Below are positions 8,390 through 16,401 of a stretch of 34,702 nt of DNA, piece by piece. How positions within the stretch are numbered: the stretch's first letter is position 1; the number at the start of each line of letters is the position of its first letter. The position numbers and the translations under genes were made by a program. Source of the stretch: Candidatus Rariloculus versatilis (GTDB lineage Bacteria; Pseudomonadota; Gammaproteobacteria; Steroidobacterales; Rariloculaceae); NCBI GenBank assembly GCA_028278665.1, contig JAQAJI010000033.1, forward strand, positions 6,265 to 40,966. Direction: 5' to 3'. The notes under the pieces are model-generated. The model saw nothing but the letters and a program-made list of their open reading frames with translations, made no database searches and was not told the origin of the DNA.

Positions 8390-10240
8390 ATGCTGCGCGC
8401 TCTTGGGATTTTCGGGCTGGCCGTTCTGGTGCTGCCCTTCAACATTGGCCAGGCTCAATCGTCGAGTGACGGCGAGGAAACCCGACTCGAGACCATCGTC
8501 GTCACCGGGACCCGAATCGAACAGACCGCCGCGGAGGCCGGATCGACGGTCCGGGTCATCGATGCCGCCCGGATCGAAGCCCTGGGATTCAATCAGGCCC
8601 TCGATGTCATCGCCAGCGCACCGGGCGTGACGATCAACCAGAACGGCGCGTTCGGGGGTGCTGCCACCGTGAGCATTCGCGGCGCATCCAGCGATAAGAC
8701 CCTGGTGCTGATCGACGGCGTGTCGGTCAACGATACAACGTCGCCCGGCGGCGGCTTCGACTTTGCACGACTCGACACGGAACACATCGAGCGAATCGAG
8801 ATATTGAGCGGCCCGCAGTCTACGCTTTGGGGAACGGATGCCATCGGCGGCGTGGTCTCGATCGTGACCAAGCGGCCGCGCGAGGGACTGAGCGGCAACG
8901 TCTTCGCCCAGGCAGGTTCGTTCGGCGCCTTTCGCGGCGGCGCCTCACTGAGCCGCGGCGGCGACCGGGGGGACTTCAGGATCACCGCAACCCGACTTGC
9001 GACCGACGGCATTTCCAAGGCCGACGAGCGCAACGGCAATCCGGAGGACGACAGTTTCGACTCCCTGTCACTTGCCGTGCAGGGCGGGATCAAGCTGCCC
9101 GCAGGTGCGCGCCTCGACGCGAGAGTGCTGCAGACCGACGCGACGAACGAATTCGACAGCTTCGTGTTCGGGGCTCAGGGCAACGTCGGTGACGGCGACG
9201 AAATCAGCGAGACGAAGGAACGCTCGGCCAACCTGTCGTTGACGGCGCCGCTGCTCGGCGGCCGGCTCGACAATCTGCTCATGGTCGGGCACGCAACGAT
9301 CGACCGGCACAACGTCAGCTACGGCGCGCCGAGCTTCGACGCGGAAGGCGAACGAACGCTCTTCCGTTACCAGGGCACGCTCAGGATCAATGCGCGCAAC
9401 ACGCTGGCCGCGGGCGTCGAGCGCGAGAAATCGACGGCCAACCTGGAGCGCAGTTCCCTTGACGGGCTGTTCGCGCTCTACGAGTTGAGCCCCTCGCAGG
9501 ACCTCAACCTCACCGCCGGCCTGCGCTCCGACGACCATGACCGCGCAGGCTCTGAGACCACCGCCCGGCTTGCCGCCGCGTACCGCCTGAACTCCGCGAT
9601 GACCCTGCGCGGAAGCTGGGGAGAGGGGTTCAAGGCGCCCACCATCTTCCAGTCCGCGTTCTTTTGCTGCGGCGCGAGCGGCGCAAACACGGCGCTGCGC
9701 CCGGAACGCTCCGAGGGCATCGACGTCGGGCTCGACTGGCGATCACCGAGCGGGCGCACGCGAACCGGCGTCACGCTGTTCCGCCAGGATACCGAGGACC
9801 TCATCGTGTTCTCCTTCGGCGTCGGCGGTTACGAGAACATCGCCGAAGTCGAATCCGAGGGCGTCGAAATCTCCGCCCGGTGGACATTCTCACCATCGCT
9901 CGAGTTGCTCGCGGACTACGCCTGGATCAACGCGACGGACGGTCGCGGCACGCCATTGCGATACCTGCCGAGGCATTCCGGCGACCTCGCACTGAGTTTC
10001 GATCCCGCCGGCCCGTACTCGGGCAGCGTATTGCTTCGCTACAACGGCCCTGAGACCGACCGGAGCGGCATCGAAGTGGATCAGTGGACACGGATCGACA
10101 TCAGCGCCCGCTACGAACTGTCCGCCGATGTCGAACTGTATGCACGGCTGGAGAACGTGCTCGATACCCACTATCAGCAGGTTCTGGGCTACGGTACGCC
10201 CGGCCGTTCCGGTTGGGTGGGCGCGCGATGGCGCTACTGA
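8390..10240 (+). CDS. btuB: TonB-dependent vitamin B12 outer-membrane receptor BtuB
   Basis: This 616-residue TonB-dependent receptor imports cobalamin across the outer membrane. A signal peptide covers about residues 1-23. The TonB box is ETIVVTGTR at 34-42. The plug domain follows (DVIASAPGVTI, VSIRGASSDKTLVLIDGV, ERIEILSGPQSTLWGTDAIGG), then the beta-barrel, and the protein ends in an aromatic residue, as outer-membrane barrels do. Length equals that of known BtuB proteins. The start ATG is preceded by GGGAGGAG. Placement directly behind a cobalamin riboswitch and before btuFCD supports cobalamin rather than iron-siderophore as the substrate. A CC pair occurs in a predicted external loop (around residues 425-426). 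Confidence 0.93.
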   Translation: MLRALGIFGLAVLVLPFNIGQAQSSSDGEETRLETIVVTGTRIEQTAAEAGSTVRVIDAARIEALGFNQALDVIASAPGVTINQNGAFGGAATVSIRGASSDKTLVLIDGVSVNDTTSPGGGFDFARLDTEHIERIEILSGPQSTLWGTDAIGGVVSIVTKRPREGLSGNVFAQAGSFGAFRGGASLSRGGDRGDFRITATRLATDGISKADERNGNPEDDSFDSLSLAVQGGIKLPAGARLDARVLQTDATNEFDSFVFGAQGNVGDGDEISETKERSANLSLTAPLLGGRLDNLLMVGHATIDRHNVSYGAPSFDAEGERTLFRYQGTLRINARNTLAAGVEREKSTANLERSSLDGLFALYELSPSQDLNLTAGLRSDDHDRAGSETTARLAAAYRLNSAMTLRGSWGEGFKAPTIFQSAFFCCGASGANTALRPERSEGIDVGLDWRSPSGRTRTGVTLFRQDTEDLIVFSFGVGGYENIAEVESEGVEISARWTFSPSLELLADYAWINATDGRGTPLRYLPRHSGDLALSFDPAGPYSGSVLLRYNGPETDRSGIEVDQWTRIDISARYELSADVELYARLENVLDTHYQQVLGYGTPGRSGWVGARWRY

Positions 10241-11106
10241 TCCCGGACCTGCTCCGATTCTGCATGCCAGCCGCCCGGCGGCGTCCCTGGATTGCGGCCA
10301 TACTTGCCGCAGCGCTGTGCGGGTGCGGCAGCAACGTGCCCGACCGCCCTGCCCCGGACCGCCGTGCGCAGCGGGTCGTGAGTCTGGATTACTGTGCCGA
10401 CCAATACGTTCTGAAGTTCGTCGGGAGGGAACGTATCCTCGCCGTGTCGCCCGACGCGGCCCGCGAATTCTCCTACATGCGCGATCGTGCGGCCGGGCTG
10501 CCGACGATCCGCCCCGTCACGGAAGATGTCATCACCCTGCAACCCGATCTGGTCGTTCGATCGTACGGCGGCGGACCGCAGGCGCCCGCGATGTTCGAAC
10601 GTGCCGGCATCGACGTACACACGATCGCCTGGGCCGAAAACATCGAATCGGTCGTCGGGCTGATCGAGGCAACGGCGGGCGCGCTGGGGTCGGCAGAACA
10701 GGGGCGCGCAGTCGCCGCGGATATGCGCGCGCGCCTGGCAGCGCTGCCCCGGGCCGCGCCGGGAACCGAAGCGCTCTACATGACGCCCTCCGGCGTAACG
10801 GCCGGCCCCGGAACCCTCGTCGACGAAGTGTTCCGGGCCGCGGGACTCGCCAACTTTCAGACTCGACCTGGCTGGCGGGAAATTCCACTCGAGCGGCTCG
10901 CCTACGAACAGCCCGACCTCATCGTCCCCGCGTTCTTCGACAGCCTGACCGATCATCCCGACGCCTGGAGCCCGATGCGCCATCCGGTGGCGCGAGCGCA
11001 GCTTCAAGCCGAGGCGGTCGTCCCGATCGCGGGCGCCTGGACCGCCTGCGGAGCCTGGTTCCTCGTGGACGCGGTCGAGGCGCTGGCGCAGGGCGCGGCA
11101 CGCTGA
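10228..11106 (+). CDS. btuF: Cobalamin ABC transporter substrate-binding protein BtuF
   Basis: This is a class III periplasmic binding protein that delivers cobalamin to BtuCD. It has 292 residues. The N-terminus has a basic stretch (AARRRPW) and a hydrophobic segment ending in LCGC, so it may be a lipoprotein or a cleaved periplasmic protein. The mature part has the fold's landmarks: RVVSLDYCADQYVLKFV, then a second lobe beginning near EALYMTPSG, and ERLAYEQPDLIV. The ATG at 10228 overlaps btuB by 13 bases. An ATG at 10264 would give a shorter leader and is also plausible. Iron-siderophore binding proteins share this fold, so the B12 call leans on the riboswitch and neighbours. Confidence 0.85.
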   Translation: MALLIPDLLRFCMPAARRRPWIAAILAAALCGCGSNVPDRPAPDRRAQRVVSLDYCADQYVLKFVGRERILAVSPDAAREFSYMRDRAAGLPTIRPVTEDVITLQPDLVVRSYGGGPQAPAMFERAGIDVHTIAWAENIESVVGLIEATAGALGSAEQGRAVAADMRARLAALPRAAPGTEALYMTPSGVTAGPGTLVDEVFRAAGLANFQTRPGWREIPLERLAYEQPDLIVPAFFDSLTDHPDAWSPMRHPVARAQLQAEAVVPIAGAWTACGAWFLVDAVEALAQGAAR

Positions 11107-11123
11107 ACCGCGAGGACCGAGCC

Positions 11124-12107
11124 GTGCGGGCGGACTTCGCAGCGCTGATCGTGGCCTGTGCGGCTGCGCTTTTCGCCGCCTGTCTGCTCGGTTCGACACC
11201 CATGGAGATCGAGCGTGTGCTCGCGGCGCTGGTCGGGCGCGGCGCTCCCGGCGACGAACTGGTCGTCCTGCAGATCCGCCTGCCGAGGGCCCTGACCGCG
11301 TTTGCCGTGGGAGCCGCTCTCGGCACGAGCGGCGCAGCCCTGCAGGGACTCTTGCGCAATCCGCTGGCCGAACCGGGCGTGCTCGGCATCTCCTCGGTAG
11401 CCTCGCTCGGAGCGACCGGGGCGCTCTATTACGGCCTCGCCGCGATGAGCGCGTGGGCGATGCCGGCCGCGGCCATCCTCGGCGCCCTCGCGGGGACCGC
11501 CCTGATTGCCCTTGCCGCGCTGCGCACGTCATCGGCGGTGACGCTGATCCTCATCGGCGTGGGACTTGCGAGTTTCGCAGGCGCTGCAATGAACCTCATG
11601 ATGAACCTCGCGCCTAACCCGTTTTCGCTGGCGGACATGATCAACTGGATGCTCGGCTCGGTCGCCAACCGCAGCCTGCTGGACCTGGCCTTTGCGGCGC
11701 CGTTCCTGCTCACCGGGCTCGGCATACTTTTTGCCGCACGGCGAGGCCTGTCGGCACTGACGCTCGGCGAGGAGGCGGCAAGCGGCGTCGGCCTGAACCT
11801 GCGCCGCCAGAGGCTTGCGGTCGTGCTCGGCACGGGGCTTGCCACCGGCGCCGCGGTGGCGCTCGCCGGCGTGATCGGCTTTGTCGGCATCGTCGCCCCG
11901 CACATCGTGAGGCCCATGGTCGATCACGACCCAGCACGCTCGCTGCTGCCATCGGCGCTCCTGGCCGGGCTGATTCTCGTGCTTGCGGATATCGGAGTGC
12001 GCCTTACGCCCACCGTCAGCGAACTGAAGCTCGGAGTCGTTGCGGCACTGGTGGGCGCGCCCGCCTTCATCTGGATCGCCATGCAACGGCGCACGGTACA
12101 CGACTGA
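11124..12107 (+). CDS. btuC: Cobalamin ABC transporter permease BtuC
   Basis: This 327-residue inner-membrane permease belongs to the FecCD/BtuC family. Family motifs include LQIRLPRALTAFAVGAALGTSGAALQGLLRNPLAEPGVLGI near the N-terminal third, MINWMLGS in the middle, and VALAGVIGFVGIVAPHIVR, followed by the coupling region, near the C-terminus. About ten hydrophobic segments are visible. The start chosen is GTG at 11124, after GAGGA. The frame continues upstream as a shadow of btuF. It lies 17 bases after btuF and 13 bases before the ATPase gene. Confidence 0.9.
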   Translation: MRADFAALIVACAAALFAACLLGSTPMEIERVLAALVGRGAPGDELVVLQIRLPRALTAFAVGAALGTSGAALQGLLRNPLAEPGVLGISSVASLGATGALYYGLAAMSAWAMPAAAILGALAGTALIALAALRTSSAVTLILIGVGLASFAGAAMNLMMNLAPNPFSLADMINWMLGSVANRSLLDLAFAAPFLLTGLGILFAARRGLSALTLGEEAASGVGLNLRRQRLAVVLGTGLATGAAVALAGVIGFVGIVAPHIVRPMVDHDPARSLLPSALLAGLILVLADIGVRLTPTVSELKLGVVAALVGAPAFIWIAMQRRTVHD

Positions 12108-12120
12108 AGGGCGCCCCGGG

Positions 12121-12912
12121 ATGAGCCAGGCCGAGCAAACACACGATCGATTCCGGGGACTCAAGGTTGTGGAGATGACCGTAAACGCCGGTCCGGTCAA
12201 GCTCGTCGAGGCGGCCTCGTTCAACCTTGCAGCCGGAGAACTCGTCGCGCTGCTCGGCCCGAACGGCGCGGGCAAGACCAGCCTGTTGCGCGGCGTGATC
12301 GGCCTCGCCCCGCGCGAATCGGGACACGCGCGGATCGACGGACAGGACACCGCGGACATGCAGCCGCTGAAGCGCGCGCGACAGCTCGCCTACCTGCCCC
12401 AGAACCGGCCTCTGGCCTGGCCGAACCCGGTCCGCGACGTGGTCGCACTCGGCCGGTTTTCGCACGGCGCGGCGCTCGGACGACTGCGCGGCACGGACCT
12501 TCAGGCGGTGCAAAGCGCGCTGGCCGCCTGCGATCTCGACACGCTCGCACGGCGCTCAACGTCGACCCTCTCCGGCGGAGAACTGGCCCGCGTGCACTGC
12601 GCCCGCGCGTTCGCAGCCGAGGCACCGCTGCTGATCGCCGACGAGCCGGTGGCCGAACTTGATCCCTACCACCAATTCCGGGTCATGGACCTGATTCGGG
12701 ACTTCGTCGACCAGGGCGGCGGCGCGCTCGTGGTATTGCATGACGTGGTACTTGCCCGGCGCTACGCGGACCGCTTCCTCTGGATGAAGGATGGCCGGAT
12801 CGTCGCCGACGGCTCGCCCGCCGAGACCTTGAGTGCAGAACGCCTTGCGCAGATTTACGGTGTGCGCGGTGATGTAGACGGCGAACGGCTGGAGCTGCTC
12901 GGCCCGCTTTGA
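12121..12912 (+). CDS. btuD: Cobalamin ABC transporter ATPase BtuD
   Basis: This 263-residue ABC ATPase powers the BtuCDF importer. The Walker A motif is GPNGAGKTS at 46-54, the signature is LSGGE near 150, the Walker B is LLIADEP near 170-176 with the catalytic glutamate, and the switch histidine sits in VVLHDVVLARRYADR. Length and order match the FepC/BtuD subgroup. It is the last gene of the btuBFCD run. Convergent cobU begins to end 76 bases later, and no clear terminator hairpin with a T-run was seen in that gap. Confidence 0.9.
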   Translation: MSQAEQTHDRFRGLKVVEMTVNAGPVKLVEAASFNLAAGELVALLGPNGAGKTSLLRGVIGLAPRESGHARIDGQDTADMQPLKRARQLAYLPQNRPLAWPNPVRDVVALGRFSHGAALGRLRGTDLQAVQSALAACDLDTLARRSTSTLSGGELARVHCARAFAAEAPLLIADEPVAELDPYHQFRVMDLIRDFVDQGGGALVVLHDVVLARRYADRFLWMKDGRIVADGSPAETLSAERLAQIYGVRGDVDGERLELLGPL

Positions 12913-12988
12913 CGCGCGGTGGTGCGGCCTGTAGTTCTCGCGAGAGCTCATGACGCGACTTCCGGCCCGCACAGCGCCCGGAGACTTG

Positions 12989-13522
12989 TTAGCGGGACTT
13001 CACCGTCACCGCCAACCCTGCGACCATGAGCTCGACTCGCTGACATACTGCGGCGACCGCCTGGTTCAGGCTGCCCTGCGCGTCCCGGAAGGCGCGGCCG
13101 AGGGCTGTCGTCGGCACGAGTCCGGTGCCCACCTCGTTGGAGACGAGGATCACGGGACCGGGCGGGGCATCGAGGAATCGCAGGAGTGCCGCCGTGTGAG
13201 CGCCGACGTCATGCTCGTAATGCATCAGATTGGAAAGCCACAGCGTCAGACAATCGATCACCACGACGCAATCGGAGGCCGAGGCTCCTTCGAGCGCCGC
13301 CACAAGTTCGACGGGGGCTTCGATCGTCCCGAAGTCCGTGCCGCGATCCGCCCGATGGCGCTCGATGCGCCGCGCCAACTCCTCATCCGACGGCTCCGCC
13401 GTCGCAATGAAAACCCTGTGTCCGGAATCCTGTCCCGACAGTTGCCCGGCGAGTTCGAGTGCGCGGCGACTCTTGCCGGACCGTGCGCCGCCGATGATGA
13501 GGGCCGTCTGCAAGGGGAGCAC
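12989..13522 (-). CDS. cobU: Adenosylcobinamide kinase / guanylyltransferase CobU
   Basis: CobU phosphorylates adenosylcobinamide and then transfers GMP to it, giving the AdoCbi-GDP that CobS uses. The protein has 177 residues. A P-loop GGARSGKS lies at 11-18, then FIATAEPSDEE, then RIERHRADRG with His56 at the position of the guanylylated histidine, DCLTLWLSNLM, and SNEVGTGLVP. All are typical of the family. It is encoded on the minus strand 24 bases after the sulfotransferase gene, so the two are probably co-transcribed. It is outside the riboswitch-controlled transcript although it belongs to the same pathway. Confidence 0.95.
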   Translation of the reverse strand: MLPLQTALIIGGARSGKSRRALELAGQLSGQDSGHRVFIATAEPSDEELARRIERHRADRGTDFGTIEAPVELVAALEGASASDCVVVIDCLTLWLSNLMHYEHDVGAHTAALLRFLDAPPGPVILVSNEVGTGLVPTTALGRAFRDAQGSLNQAVAAVCQRVELMVAGLAVTVKSR

Positions 13523-13546
13523 GTCCGAGTGTTGCCGAACGCGGCC

Positions 13547-14815
13547 TCAGCCGTCGCCCCGCACGGCGATATCGAAGCGCTCGCAGTAGTCGCGAAAGCG
13601 ATCGACTTCGGTATCGCGATCAAGCCCGTACTGCGCCAGCGTGTAGCGGTGCTTGCCGTGCTTGTTCCTGGGATTCGCGGCAAGGAACCCCGCCATCGCC
13701 GCGCGCGCCTGCTCGTTCCACCTCCAGCCGAGAAAGCCGTAGATCCGTTCGACCGTCGCAATCGGCGCCGCGGCGATATCTTCATAGCTGACGTCGAGAA
13801 AGCGCTCCGCCGGCGCACCGCTGCGAACGTCGAGGAAGTTCTCGAGCGCGCCTGCCCAGCGGGCCGTCCAGTCTGCGGCGACCTCCGCAGGATCGACACG
13901 ATCGCTGAAGGCGCGCCGCAGTACCGTCGCATGACTGGCCATCGACGCGAGAGCACGCAACGGATCGCGGTGGGTCTGGATGATCCGCGCGTCGGGGTAC
14001 TGGCCGAGCAGAGCCTGAAGCCCAAAGAGGTGCCCGGGCGCCTTGAGCACCCAGCGGCCGGCCGGCCCGCGGACCTGCAGATGCTGAAGCACGCGGCGGT
14101 GATAGGCGTAGGCGAGCTCCTGGCCCTCACGCTCGAACCAGTCCTCGTAGGAAGGAACATTGTGGGTGGTATGAAACTGGATGCTCGCGAATACCTGCGC
14201 GGTGATGGCAATGCACTCCTGGGGCAGATCCGCCGCAATCGCGTGAATCCTCATGAACTCCGGCACGAGGTGGTCGGCCAGGGCGAGCCGCACCGCGGTC
14301 TGGCGACGAGCGCGTGCGATGCCCCTGGCATCGTTCGGATGAGCGGCGGGGTACATGACCTCCCAGGTCCGCGGCGCACGGCTGGCGGGATCGGCGCTCA
14401 GCAAGCCATGCAGCAACGTCGTGCCCGTGCGCGGCAGGCCGACGACGAAAACCGGAGCCACGATGGCGTCGTTGGCGATGCCCGGCGATCGGGCGCGCTC
14501 GGCCTCCAGGTACAGCAACTGCTCGAACAGGCTGACAAGGAGTTCCCGGACCGTGACGCGTCCGAGCGTCGAAAGACGGGCTTCGTTTCGATAAGACTCG
14601 AGCAGGCGCGCGAACGGCTCATCGATCGGCCAGTCCCCAAGGTCGTCGAGGCCGGTTCGCCGCCGCGCGGCGCGTTCGAGCGACTCGCGATCGAGCGCAG
14701 GCAGATCGAAGCCGGCACTGCGCAGCACCTTGCCGCCCGAGTTCAGCGCGCCGACACCGGCCTTGACGCCAAGACCGCCGAGGTTCGTCTGCAAATTACG
14801 GCGTTTTGCTACCAT
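13547..14815 (-). CDS. Sulfotransferase family protein
   Basis: This 422-residue protein has a PAPS-dependent sulfotransferase fold. The 5'-phosphosulfate loop is GLPRTGTTLLHGLL from residue 126, and the 3'-phosphate motif is IQTHRDPLRALAS further on. An ~110-residue N-terminal extension precedes the catalytic domain. The C-terminal part (KHGKHRYTLAQYGLD) is typical of large bacterial sulfotransferases of the Sulfotransfer_3 type. The ATG at 14815 begins just 53 bases from the divergent apt start. The acceptor is unknown. Proximity to cobU is probably transcriptional only, and a lipid or polyisoprenoid acceptor would fit the isoprenoid island nearby, but nothing in the sequence shows it. Confidence 0.85.
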   Translation of the reverse strand: MVAKRRNLQTNLGGLGVKAGVGALNSGGKVLRSAGFDLPALDRESLERAARRRTGLDDLGDWPIDEPFARLLESYRNEARLSTLGRVTVRELLVSLFEQLLYLEAERARSPGIANDAIVAPVFVVGLPRTGTTLLHGLLSADPASRAPRTWEVMYPAAHPNDARGIARARRQTAVRLALADHLVPEFMRIHAIAADLPQECIAITAQVFASIQFHTTHNVPSYEDWFEREGQELAYAYHRRVLQHLQVRGPAGRWVLKAPGHLFGLQALLGQYPDARIIQTHRDPLRALASMASHATVLRRAFSDRVDPAEVAADWTARWAGALENFLDVRSGAPAERFLDVSYEDIAAAPIATVERIYGFLGWRWNEQARAAMAGFLAANPRNKHGKHRYTLAQYGLDRDTEVDRFRDYCERFDIAVRGDG

Positions 14816-14868
14816 TCGCGCGCGGCATTGTCGCCCAGCCGCCCCGGTTCCAGCAATCCGATACCCCC

Positions 14869-15393
14869 ATGACGCTCAGTGAAGTCCGGTCGTTGATCCG
14901 TGCCGTCCCCGACTTTCCGAAACCGGGGATCGTGTTCCGCGACATCACTCCGCTGCTCGCGCACCCCGCCGGTTTCAGCGCGACGATCGATGCGCTTGCC
15001 GAGCAGGCAAGGGGCGTCCATGCCGACGGCATCCTGGCCATCGAGTCCAGGGGCTTCATTTTCGGCGCCGCGCTGGCGCACCGTCTCGGCCTGCCGCTAC
15101 AGCTCGTGCGCAAGAAGGGCAAGCTGCCGCGCGACTCCATCAGCATCCGCTACGAACTCGAGTACGGCCACGATCACCTCGAGGTCCACACCGATGCGAT
15201 CGAGCCGGGCGGCCGCTACCTGATTGTTGACGACCTCCTCGCCACGGGCGGAACGGCCTCGGCCGCTGTGAGGCTCGTCCGTCAGCAACAGGGCATCGTT
15301 GCCAGCTGTCTGTTCGTGGTGGAGCTGTCGACCCTGAACGGACGCAAGACGCTGGGCGACGTTCCCGTCGCCAGCCTCCTGAGTTTCCGATAA
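14869..15393 (+). CDS. apt: Adenine phosphoribosyltransferase Apt
   Basis: Apt salvages adenine to AMP using PRPP in the cytoplasm. The protein has 174 residues, the standard length. It begins with VRSLIRAVPDFPKPGIVFRDITPLL, which is nearly diagnostic. It continues with AIESRGFIFGAALAHRLGLP and VRKKGKLP, and the PRPP-binding motif is IVDDLLATGGTA at about 119-130. The start ATG is 53 bases from the divergent sulfotransferase start. A short hairpin (CCGCC/GGCGG) at about 15461-15476 lies between apt and the convergent ispA but lacks a T-run. Confidence 0.96.
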   Translation: MTLSEVRSLIRAVPDFPKPGIVFRDITPLLAHPAGFSATIDALAEQARGVHADGILAIESRGFIFGAALAHRLGLPLQLVRKKGKLPRDSISIRYELEYGHDHLEVHTDAIEPGGRYLIVDDLLATGGTASAAVRLVRQQQGIVASCLFVVELSTLNGRKTLGDVPVASLLSFR

Positions 15394-15486
15394 CGGGCGC
15401 ACGCCGCGCCTGCATTGACGTAATTTACCGCCTGTCTCAAGCGACCGGTAGTGCAACTCCCCGCCAACCTCGGCGGAGCGAGCCGC

Positions 15487-16401
15487 TCAGCTCGAACGCC
15501 GCAGAATGAAATTCGCAAGCCACGCCAGACCGTCGGCGCCGGGGCCGAGCGATTCAAGCATGGCGCTCGCGTGCTTGTGGAGTTCATGGGCGCGCGCGCG
15601 CGCGCCATCGACGCCGAGCACCGCAGGATACGTCGACTTGTCGTTGGCCCGGTCGCTGCCCGCGCTCTTGCCGAGCGTCACGGTGTCCTGCTCGACCTCG
15701 AGCAGGTCGTCGCGAATCTGAAACACGAGGCCGAGGTTTCGAGAGAATGCATCCAGCTTGTCGCGCGCGGCGGCAGGCATATCTGCGAGCAGGCTCGGCA
15801 TCATGATCGAGGCGCGCATCAGCGCCCCGGTCTTGCGCCGGTGAATGTTCTCGAGCGCGGCTTCGCCAGCGCGCCGGCCCTCCGCTTCCATGTCGAGACT
15901 CTGGCCGCCGACCATGCCCGCGGGACCCGCGGCGCGTGCGAGCCAGGCGACGACCTCCAGCCGCGCGGCGGCGGGGTGCGATGCCAGCACGTCATCCGTG
16001 CTCAGCGTCTCGAACGCCAGCGCCTGCAGCGCATCGCCGGCCAATATGGCCGTCGCCTCATCGAACTGCCGGTGGGTGGTCGGACGGCCGCGCCTGAGAT
16101 CGTCGTCGTCCATCGCCGGCAGGTCGTCGTGGACCAGCGAATAGGCATGGACGAGTTCGACGGACGCCGCGATCGCATCGACGGATTCGGCGGCGACGCC
16201 GGCGAGTTCTCCCGACGCGTAAGCGAGCAGCGGCCGGACCCGTTTGCCGGCGCCAAGCACGGAATATTCCATGGCCGCGCGTAGCCGCCGCGGTGTGCCG
16301 TCGCCGTTTGAAATCGCTTGTGCGAGCCGGCGGTTGACGCGTTCCCGGTACGTTTCGAGACGGTCACCGAACGCGTTGTCCAGCGGGGCTCGTGCTATCA
16401 T
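15487..16401 (-). CDS. ispA: Farnesyl diphosphate synthase IspA (short-chain polyprenyl synthase)
   Basis: This 304-residue trans-polyprenyl diphosphate synthase condenses IPP with DMAPP/GPP to make farnesyl diphosphate, the substrate for the divergently transcribed squalene-synthase family gene. The first aspartate-rich motif is DDLPAMDDDDLRRG starting at Asp92, with the two-residue insertion typical of bacterial type II FPP synthases. The second is QIRDDLLEVEQD with Asp231-Asp232. GAGKRVRP and GGQSLDM are also present. The ATG at 16401-16399 has AGGA nine bases upstream. That start codon overlaps, on the other strand, the first possible ATG of the neighbouring gene. A long alternating CG run (15591-15605) encodes ARARA near the C-terminus. 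Confidence 0.93.
   Translation of the reverse strand: MIARAPLDNAFGDRLETYRERVNRRLAQAISNGDGTPRRLRAAMEYSVLGAGKRVRPLLAYASGELAGVAAESVDAIAASVELVHAYSLVHDDLPAMDDDDLRRGRPTTHRQFDEATAILAGDALQALAFETLSTDDVLASHPAAARLEVVAWLARAAGPAGMVGGQSLDMEAEGRRAGEAALENIHRRKTGALMRASIMMPSLLADMPAAARDKLDAFSRNLGLVFQIRDDLLEVEQDTVTLGKSAGSDRANDKSTYPAVLGVDGARARAHELHKHASAMLESLGPGADGLAWLANFILRRSS

Noticed and set aside
12936-12945. Perfect palindrome TCTCGCGAGA between btuD and cobU
   Set aside because: It is short, has no T-run and no second copy nearby, so it supports neither a terminator nor an operator call.
5671-13522. Functional link between the B12 island and hopanoid synthesis through HpnH
   Set aside because: HpnH is a radical SAM enzyme without a B12-binding domain in this sequence. 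B12-dependent hopanoid methylases are not present in the window, so adjacency alone does not support a link.
12950-14872. Long open frame on the plus strand across cobU and the sulfotransferase gene
   Set aside because: It is the antisense reading of two well-supported minus-strand genes. Its translation is rich in Arg, Gly and Ala and has no family motif. High GC content keeps shadow frames open.
15461-15476. Hairpin CCGCC/GGCGG between convergent apt and ispA, considered as a bidirectional terminator
   Set aside because: The stem is only five pairs and no T-tract follows on either strand.
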